From the NCBI GenBank assembly GCA_964579675.1, contig CAZOIA010000210.1:1-9261 (forward strand): DNA of 9,261 nt, in the 5' to 3' direction. Source of the DNA: CAZOIA01 sp964579675. GTDB lineage: Bacteria > Planctomycetota > Phycisphaerae > UBA1845 > PWPN01. A model generated the notes under the pieces. The model was not told where the DNA came from. It did not search any database and saw only the letters and a list, made by a program, of their open reading frames with translations. The translations under genes and the position numbers were made by a program. Below are positions 5,824 to 9,261 of the stretch, in pieces (within the stretch, counting starts at the first letter, position 1; each line of letters begins with the position of its first letter).

Positions 5824-7115
5824 TGGCGCTGGCGTATCACGTGTCATCTCAGAGCGGCTCGGCGAACAACAGCGGCTCGTCCGAGTCGGTGATCGTCAGC
5901 GGTATCGAGGCCGAAACGACCGCCGGCAGCGACGTGGTGACGCTGGATGAGGACCCGACGTCGGTGATGGCTGGGGATACGATCCGGATCGCCGAGCGAA
6001 CCGACGGGATCCACGGCACCGACATCTTTGAGATCATCGATGTCGGGTCCTTTCAGGTCCGGGTCAGTCCCACGCCGGCGGTGAGCGCTTCCGGGCTGAC
6101 GTGGACGATCGGCGGTGCGTTTGCCTCGCCGCAGAAGGCCGCGGACTGTGTCGATCCGGGCGATACGATCTGGATCAAGGACGATGGGGATTACCTGCCG
6201 AACGGGGCGCCGATCATCACCCTCAAGACCAAGGGCACGATCGCTCAGCCGATCGTGGTCGAGGGCTATCGCCAGACCAAGGGCGACGCTACCGCCTTCT
6301 TCCAAGCCAACACGCATATCTGGCCGAGCGATGCCCGGTTCGACGACTACCGAGTGTGTCTGGACTGCAACGGGACCAGCTACGCCGGGATTTCCAAGGG
6401 CAGTCTGTCATGGCAGCTCAACTATGTGTTCAGGAACGTCCAGGCGCAGAACCGTGCCGGCGGACAGGCGATAGACATCGCCGGCGCGGTGTTCGTGAAC
6501 TGCGCGGGTCGGAACAACTTCGTCGACCTGTATGCGTCGGATCCGTGCCTTGCGCTGAACTGCCTGTTCGATGGCTTCACGATCCAGGGCGCATACGGGC
6601 CGGTGGACGCATTGGGATGCGAATTCATCAATGGAGCCGGTACGCCCTACACGGGCGCGGGATTGCTGCAGTTCTGCCGCCTGTTGAATAATGACAATCA
6701 CGCGGTCAACACGTCATCGATGTCCAACCCGCGGGTGATCCACTGCACGATTGTCGGGAGCGACGCGGCCAAGGCAAGTGGCAAGGCGGGCCTATTCTTC
6801 AGTGCTCAATCCGCCCTCGCCGCGAACAACATCATCCATAACTACGCCATCGGCGTGAAAGCCTACGAAGAGGCCGGCCCAACCATCGCCCTGAGAAACA
6901 ACCTGATCACAAACTGCACGACGAACTACGAGAACGTACCACCCGGCGTGGGCGACGTGATCGCCGATGATCCCGCATTCGTGGATCCGGCCAACGGCGA
7001 TTATCGCTTGCGTTCGATCAGCCCGGCGATCGACCGGGCCTTGCGTTCGGGTGATATCGGAGCCGAGCAACGTCCTGGTAATCATCACGGGCTTCTGCGG
7101 ATGGGGGCAGGGTGA
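5823..7115 (+). CDS. Right-handed parallel beta-helix protein, tailspike/adhesin-like
   Basis: This 430-residue protein starts at ATG 5823 (TAATG overlap); an upstream in-frame GTG at 5808 lacks support. Residues 1-95 form a Ser/Gly-rich beta region (LAYHVSSQSGSANNSG). Residues about 95-125 show FASPQKAADCVDPGDTIWI, the usual entry into a parallel beta-helix (PF..A...a.PGDTI.I). Residues about 125-380 are a ladder of short strands with N-rich turns (VFVNCAGRNNF, ALNCLFDG, LGCEFINGAG, LRNNLITNC). The end has DPAFVDPANGDYRLRSISPAID and DIGAEQ, a closing motif common in secreted beta-helix proteins. No signal peptide is present, so a virion protein is more likely than a secreted one. Binding or cleaving a surface polysaccharide is plausible; no catalytic residues can be assigned. 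Confidence 0.8.
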   Translation: MALAYHVSSQSGSANNSGSSESVIVSGIEAETTAGSDVVTLDEDPTSVMAGDTIRIAERTDGIHGTDIFEIIDVGSFQVRVSPTPAVSASGLTWTIGGAFASPQKAADCVDPGDTIWIKDDGDYLPNGAPIITLKTKGTIAQPIVVEGYRQTKGDATAFFQANTHIWPSDARFDDYRVCLDCNGTSYAGISKGSLSWQLNYVFRNVQAQNRAGGQAIDIAGAVFVNCAGRNNFVDLYASDPCLALNCLFDGFTIQGAYGPVDALGCEFINGAGTPYTGAGLLQFCRLLNNDNHAVNTSSMSNPRVIHCTIVGSDAAKASGKAGLFFSAQSALAANNIIHNYAIGVKAYEEAGPTIALRNNLITNCTTNYENVPPGVGDVIADDPAFVDPANGDYRLRSISPAIDRALRSGDIGAEQRPGNHHGLLRMGAG

Positions 7116-7507
7116 TGGTCGGCATGAGAATTCACACACGAGACGATGTGCCCAAGGTCCTTCGCCAATTGCGGCGAGCGAACATCGAATCACTGGGTCA
7201 TGCGGGCGCCGCAATCCGCCTGGCTGCCCGGCGGTCCATTCGGCGAAGCCCGAAGCCCTCACTACCGGGCACGCCGCCGAAGACCAGGCGCGGGCAACTG
7301 CGCCGGGCGATCCTGTATGCGGTCGAGAGACACCAGCAGCGTGTGGTGATCGGCCCGGCCTATTCGATCGTTGGCCCGTCAGCGATGGCGCACGAATTCG
7401 GCGGGCGCTTCCGGCATGAGCGATACGACCGCCGTGCATTCATGGGCCCGGCGCTAGAAAAGGTCAAGGATCGACTGCCTCGGATGTGGATCAGTTCGGT
7501 GAGATAA
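7115..7507 (+). CDS. HK97-gp10-like tail completion protein
   Basis: This 130-residue basic protein has helices LRQLRRANIESLGHAGAAIRLAARRSIRRS, then a loop PSLPGTPPKTRRGQLRRAI, a strand/loop RVVIGPAYSIVGPSAMAHEFGG, and an end RRAFMGPALEKVKDRLPRMW. The order RRSI...PG.PP..R.G.L..AI, IGP, HEFGG, R.F..PAL is the signature of HK97 gp10-like proteins, which sit at the head-tail junction and help complete the tail (role similar to lambda gpZ). I chose ATG 7115 (TGATG overlap with the beta-helix stop); GTG 7112 and ATG 7124 are in-frame alternatives. It marks the return from accessory genes to the tail core. Confidence 0.82.
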   Translation: MVGMRIHTRDDVPKVLRQLRRANIESLGHAGAAIRLAARRSIRRSPKPSLPGTPPKTRRGQLRRAILYAVERHQQRVVIGPAYSIVGPSAMAHEFGGRFRHERYDRRAFMGPALEKVKDRLPRMWISSVR

Positions 7508-7517
7508 GGAGACGGTC

Positions 7518-7940
7518 ATGGCGATCAAGTTAGGCATGGAGGCAAAGCTGCTCTACGGAGCCGCCGGGGCGACGGCCACCACGGAGCTGACCAACGTCAA
7601 GGACGTGACGCTGAACCTGGAGACCGGTGAGGCGGATGTGACCACCCGGGGCAACCAGGGCTGGCGAGCGACGGTCGCTACCCTCAAGAACGGCAGCGTC
7701 GAGTTCGAGATGATCTGGGACACCAGCGACGCCGGCTTCACCGCGATCCGCGAGGCGTACTTCAACAACACGGCGATTGCCCTGGCCATCCTGGATGGGG
7801 CCAACGGCGAAGGGCTCGACGCAGACTTTTCGATCACCAACTTCACCCGCAACGAGCCGCTGGAGGAGGCGATGACCGTCAGCGTGACGGCCAAGCCGAC
7901 CTATTCAACCCGGGCGCCGGCCTGGGTGACGGGGAGCTGA
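7518..7940 (+). CDS. Major tail tube protein
   Basis: This 140-residue protein has a strong ribosome site, AAGGAG at 7506-7511, six bases before the ATG, fitting a protein made in many copies. The sequence shows LGMEAKLLYG, a strand VKDVTLNLETGEADVTTRGNQGW, TLKNGSVEFEMIWDTSDAGF, an AYFNNTAIALAILDG segment and a final DADFSITNFTRNEPLEEAMTVSVTAKPT. The ends match the beta-barrel pattern of siphovirus tail tube proteins (lambda gpV / TP901-1 type): F.I..F.R.EPLEE.MTV.VT.KP. It stacks as hexamer rings to form the tube through which DNA passes. Its position between the gp10-like gene and the tail chaperone agrees. Confidence 0.85.
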   Translation: MAIKLGMEAKLLYGAAGATATTELTNVKDVTLNLETGEADVTTRGNQGWRATVATLKNGSVEFEMIWDTSDAGFTAIREAYFNNTAIALAILDGANGEGLDADFSITNFTRNEPLEEAMTVSVTAKPTYSTRAPAWVTGS

Positions 7941-7943
7941 TCC

Positions 7944-8432
7944 ATGAAGACGTTCCAGGACAACAACGGCCGGACCTGGACGATCACGGTCAACGTGGAC
8001 GCCATCAAGCGCGTCCGTTCGCTGCTGGATGTCAACCTGCTGGACGTGGTGGACGGCAAACTGCTGGAGCGGATCGTCAGCGATCCGGTGCTGCTGTGTG
8101 ACGTGATCTACTGCCTGGTCAAGCCCGACGCCGACGCCCGGCAGGTCACGGACGAGGACTTCGGCCGGGCGATGGCTGGTGACGCGATCGACCATGCCAC
8201 CACGGCTCTGCTGGAGGAACTCGTGGATTTTTTCCCCGGGCCGAAGCGCCGGGTGCTGGCCAAGGCCCTGGCCAAGCTCAAGGCGCTGGAGGCCCGGGCG
8301 CTACAAGTGGCCGAGACGCGGCTGGACGATCCGGAGTTGGAGGCACAGATCGAGGCCGCCCTGAACGAATCGATTGCTGGCAGCTCATCTGGCAGCTCGC
8401 CGGTGTCGTCGGCATCGATCCCGGACCGTTGA
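7944..8432 (+). CDS. Tail assembly chaperone, lambda gpG-like
   Basis: This 162-residue protein follows the tail tube gene after 3 bases (GGGGAG at 7931-7936). It has an N-terminal strand pair (DNNGRTWTITVNVDAIKRVRSLLDVNLLD), helix LLERIVSDPVLLCDVIYCLVKPDA, DEDFGRAMAGDAIDHATTALLEELVDFFP at about 71-98, then a long helix to about residue 144. Tail chaperones of this type coat the tape measure before the tube forms. The last 18 residues (GSSSGSSPVSSASIPDR) are low-complexity and look like an overrun, while the -1 frame over the same bases looks like real protein. F96-F97 are encoded by a U UUU UUC heptamer. The TGA overlaps a TTG of the next frame. Confidence 0.8.
   Translation: MKTFQDNNGRTWTITVNVDAIKRVRSLLDVNLLDVVDGKLLERIVSDPVLLCDVIYCLVKPDADARQVTDEDFGRAMAGDAIDHATTALLEELVDFFPGPKRRVLAKALAKLKALEARALQVAETRLDDPELEAQIEAALNESIAGSSSGSSPVSSASIPDR
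8228..8234 (+). promoter_or_regulatory. Candidate -1 frameshift heptamer U UUU UUC
   Basis: T TTT TTC is in phase with the chaperone codons (TTT 8229-8231, TTC 8232-8234) and fits the X XXY YYZ rule. CCCGG (8235-8239) and CCGGG (8249-8253) can pair directly after it. The -1 frame stays open from here to 8698. Against its use: the -1 frame between 8234 and about 8372 reads as Gly/Ala/Pro/Arg shadow, and the spacer to the stem is too short. Confidence 0.3.
8378..8401 (+). repeat. 12-base direct repeat at the chaperone frame junction
   Basis: TGGCAGCTC occurs at 8378-8386 and again at 8390-8398; the 12-base units match at 10 positions. In the chaperone frame it gives GSSSGSSP, in the -1 frame WQLIWQLA. 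It lies just where the better-looking coding frame switches. Confidence 0.6.
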
Positions 8433-8698
8433 CGCTGCGGGAGCTGCTGGCGATGGCCGAGGCCAAGGTGCGGGACCACTGGGCCCATACGTCCGCGATT
8501 CTGGCGATGATCGCCAACGCGCATCGGGACCCGAAGAAGACCAGGCCGTTCACGCCGGCGGACTTCAACCCGCTCGAGCAGCGGTCACAGAACGAGTCGG
8601 TTATTCGAGGCAACGATCTGTCCATCCTCAAGAGCGTGTTCGTGGACAGAAGCAAGAACGCAGGAAGGAGCGTGACAGGATGTTCCCACGGAAGGTAA
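8429..8698 (+). CDS. Second tail chaperone part, gpT-like, in the -1 frame (true start unsure)
   Basis: From TTG 8429, which overlaps the stop of the previous gene (TTGA), this frame gives 89 residues: LTLRELLAMAEAKVRDHW, TSAILAMIANAHRDPKKTRPFTPADFNP, then NDLSILKSVFV. The pattern TLREL..MA......W..T...A..AN.HRD..K..PFTPADF is one I associate with the small protein after gpG-like chaperones in this kind of phage. The same frame reads convincingly further up, CWQLIWQLAGVVGIDPGP from 8375, yet it contains no ATG, GTG, TTG or CTG between 8234 and 8429. So either it is joined to the upstream protein by frameshifting (251 residues in total), or it restarts at TTG, or an indel separates the two. 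Confidence 0.65.
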   Translation: MTLRELLAMAEAKVRDHWAHTSAILAMIANAHRDPKKTRPFTPADFNPLEQRSQNESVIRGNDLSILKSVFVDRSKNAGRSVTGCSHGR

Positions 8699-9057
8699 TG
8701 CAGACGTTGTTGTTGGCGCTGTTGGTGGTGATTCTCAGCCCCGGCTGTGAGGTCAATACCGAGCCGATCGAGCGGGCGAGCAACCGCATGATCGACGAGG
8801 TCGTCTCGCCGGCCGTCCAGAAGGCGGTCACCGACCTGGGCCAGCGATCGGCGGCGCTCCAGGGCCAGGGGTCGCTGATCAACCCCGGCTACGTGATGGA
8901 TGGCTACGGCATCGTCGGCACCGGCTTTGTCTGGACGGCCAGCGTCAAGCTCGACGGCGTCAGCGCCAATCTGGCCGGCGCAACACAGGCTGACCAGGGG
9001 CCGGATGTCATACCTGTCCCGCCGGCGCCCGACGCGACGAAGGAGGAACCAGAGTGA
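8680..9057 (+). CDS. Small lipoprotein-like protein of unknown function
   Basis: This 125-residue protein starts at ATG 8680, with AAGGAG at 8665-8670 nine bases ahead; ATG 8698 (TAATG overlap with the upstream stop) is a second option and is still before the hydrophobic core. The N-terminus is basic then hydrophobic (RKVMQTLLLALLVVILSPGC), ending in Cys24 in the manner of a lipoprotein signal, though SPG before Cys is a weak lipobox. The mature part has a helix (NTEPIERASNRMIDEVVSPAVQKAV) and a beta-like part (INPGYVMDGYGIVGTGFVWTASVKLDGV), then a Pro/Glu-rich end. I do not recognise a named family. It is too long and not proline-rich enough to resemble Rz1-type outer spanins. Confidence 0.65.
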   Translation: MFPRKVMQTLLLALLVVILSPGCEVNTEPIERASNRMIDEVVSPAVQKAVTDLGQRSAALQGQGSLINPGYVMDGYGIVGTGFVWTASVKLDGVSANLAGATQADQGPDVIPVPPAPDATKEEPE

Positions 9058-9261
9058 CGCGAATGCGAAGGATCGCTCGTTCGATGGTCTTGTGGCCGAT
9101 CCTGCCGCTGGTCTGCACCGTGCCGACCGCCGGGTGCGCCACGGGCGATTTCGTGTTGGTCAAGATCGTGAGGAGTGAATCCGGGCCACAGACAGTTATG
9201 GAGGTTCAATCCGATGGAGACACTGCGTCAGATCCGAGCGTTTCTGAGCGGCAAGAAGACG
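9054..9261 (+). CDS. Second small lipoprotein-like protein (3' end outside window)
   Basis: GTG 9054 overlaps the previous stop (GTGA) and has AGGAGG at 9041-9046 seven bases ahead. The frame has no stop before the window ends (69 codons visible). The start reads RMRRIARSMVLWPILPLVCTVPTAGCATG: basic residues, a hydrophobic stretch and a TAGC lipobox-like end, so export and lipid attachment are likely. What follows (FVLVKIVRSESGPQTVMEVQ) is short. The last 20 codons have less GC at third positions and overlap another good start at 9214, so the gene probably ends shortly after the window. Function unknown. Confidence 0.5.
   Translation, partial: MTRMRRIARSMVLWPILPLVCTVPTAGCATGDFVLVKIVRSESGPQTVMEVQSDGDTASDPSVSERQED
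9214..9261 (+). CDS. Start of a further gene, possibly holin-like (3' end outside window)
   Basis: ATG 9214 has GGAGG at 9200-9204 nine bases ahead and opens METLRQIRAFLSGKKT with GC-rich third positions. A short amphipathic start ending in FLSGKKT is one I recall from small phage membrane proteins (holin-like) where a membrane helix follows directly. Only 16 residues are visible, so the role is a guess. It lies in a different frame from the lipoprotein gene that it overlaps. Confidence 0.4.
   Translation, partial: METLRQIRAFLSGKKT

Noticed and set aside
5254..5847. Minus-strand open frame of 197 codons across the small accessory genes
   Set aside because: The + strand genes here are joined by ATGA and TAATG overlaps, typical of a real operon; the antisense frame has no recognisable features.
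6101..6691. Plus-strand frame of 196 codons inside the beta-helix gene
   Set aside because: Arg/Gly-rich out-of-frame reading; the beta-helix frame shows clear repeated strand and turn patterns.
6792..7439. Minus-strand open frame of 215 codons over the beta-helix and gp10-like genes
   Set aside because: No family pattern, and it covers the gene border that the + strand overlap TGATG explains.
8374..8679. Plus-strand frame upstream of the lipoprotein start, which would make it 227 residues
   Set aside because: The upstream part reads as Arg/Gly/Ala shadow and would bury the signal sequence; ATG 8680 has a good ribosome site.
1..9261. CRISPR array, tRNA, integrase, toxin-antitoxin or defence genes
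   Set aside because: None is visible on either strand; the window is filled by phage structural and small accessory genes.

Overview
The window is a single, tightly packed, one-direction block of tailed-phage (siphovirus-type) structural genes. All credible genes lie on the + strand, with stop/start overlaps or gaps of a few bases, and there is no gap above 100 bases. I see no tRNA, rRNA, integrase, transposon, CRISPR array or obvious promoter or terminator, so it looks like the inside of one long late operon of a prophage or phage. The DNA is GC-rich with GC-rich third codon positions. Several proteins resemble sets I recall from planctomycete genomes and their prophages: a protease/capsid fusion, DUF2190 proteins, small lipoproteins and a secreted-type beta-helix. 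A planctomycete host is therefore my best guess, but it is inference and not proven by the sequence.

Layout. Positions 2-808 hold the C-terminal part of a lambda-type portal. Positions 786-2900 encode one polypeptide that joins a short N-terminal motif, a His/Ser prohead protease, an acidic scaffold-like linker and a gpT/HK97-type major capsid protein. It has a well-placed internal ribosome site and ATG at 1467 that could also make a scaffold+capsid product alone. Positions 2996-3714 are a tandem pair of DUF2190-type capsid decoration proteins. Positions 3722-4787 are head-tail connection genes (a connector-like protein, a small membrane/coiled-coil protein and a tail-terminator-like protein).

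Positions 4791-7115 are an accessory block: a beta-sandwich protein, a small helical protein, a Cys/Asn pentapeptide-like protein and a large right-handed beta-helix protein. Positions 7115-8698 are the tail core: HK97-gp10-like tail completion protein, tail tube, and a gpG-like tail assembly chaperone whose partner lies in the -1 frame. Positions 8680-9261 hold two small lipoprotein-like genes and the first 16 codons of a further gene, possibly a holin-like membrane protein.

Together the genes assemble a capsid (portal, protease/scaffold/capsid, decoration), connect it to a tail (connector, gp10-like, terminator), build the tail tube and load the tape measure (chaperones; the tape measure itself must lie downstream). 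The most interesting signals are the tail-chaperone frame arrangement (a protein-like -1 frame that has no start codon until the stop of the upstream gene, plus a U UUU UUC heptamer upstream), the internal start in the protease/capsid fusion, and the beta-helix/Cys-rich accessory block lodged between head and tail genes. I found no evidence of a wholly new type of system.
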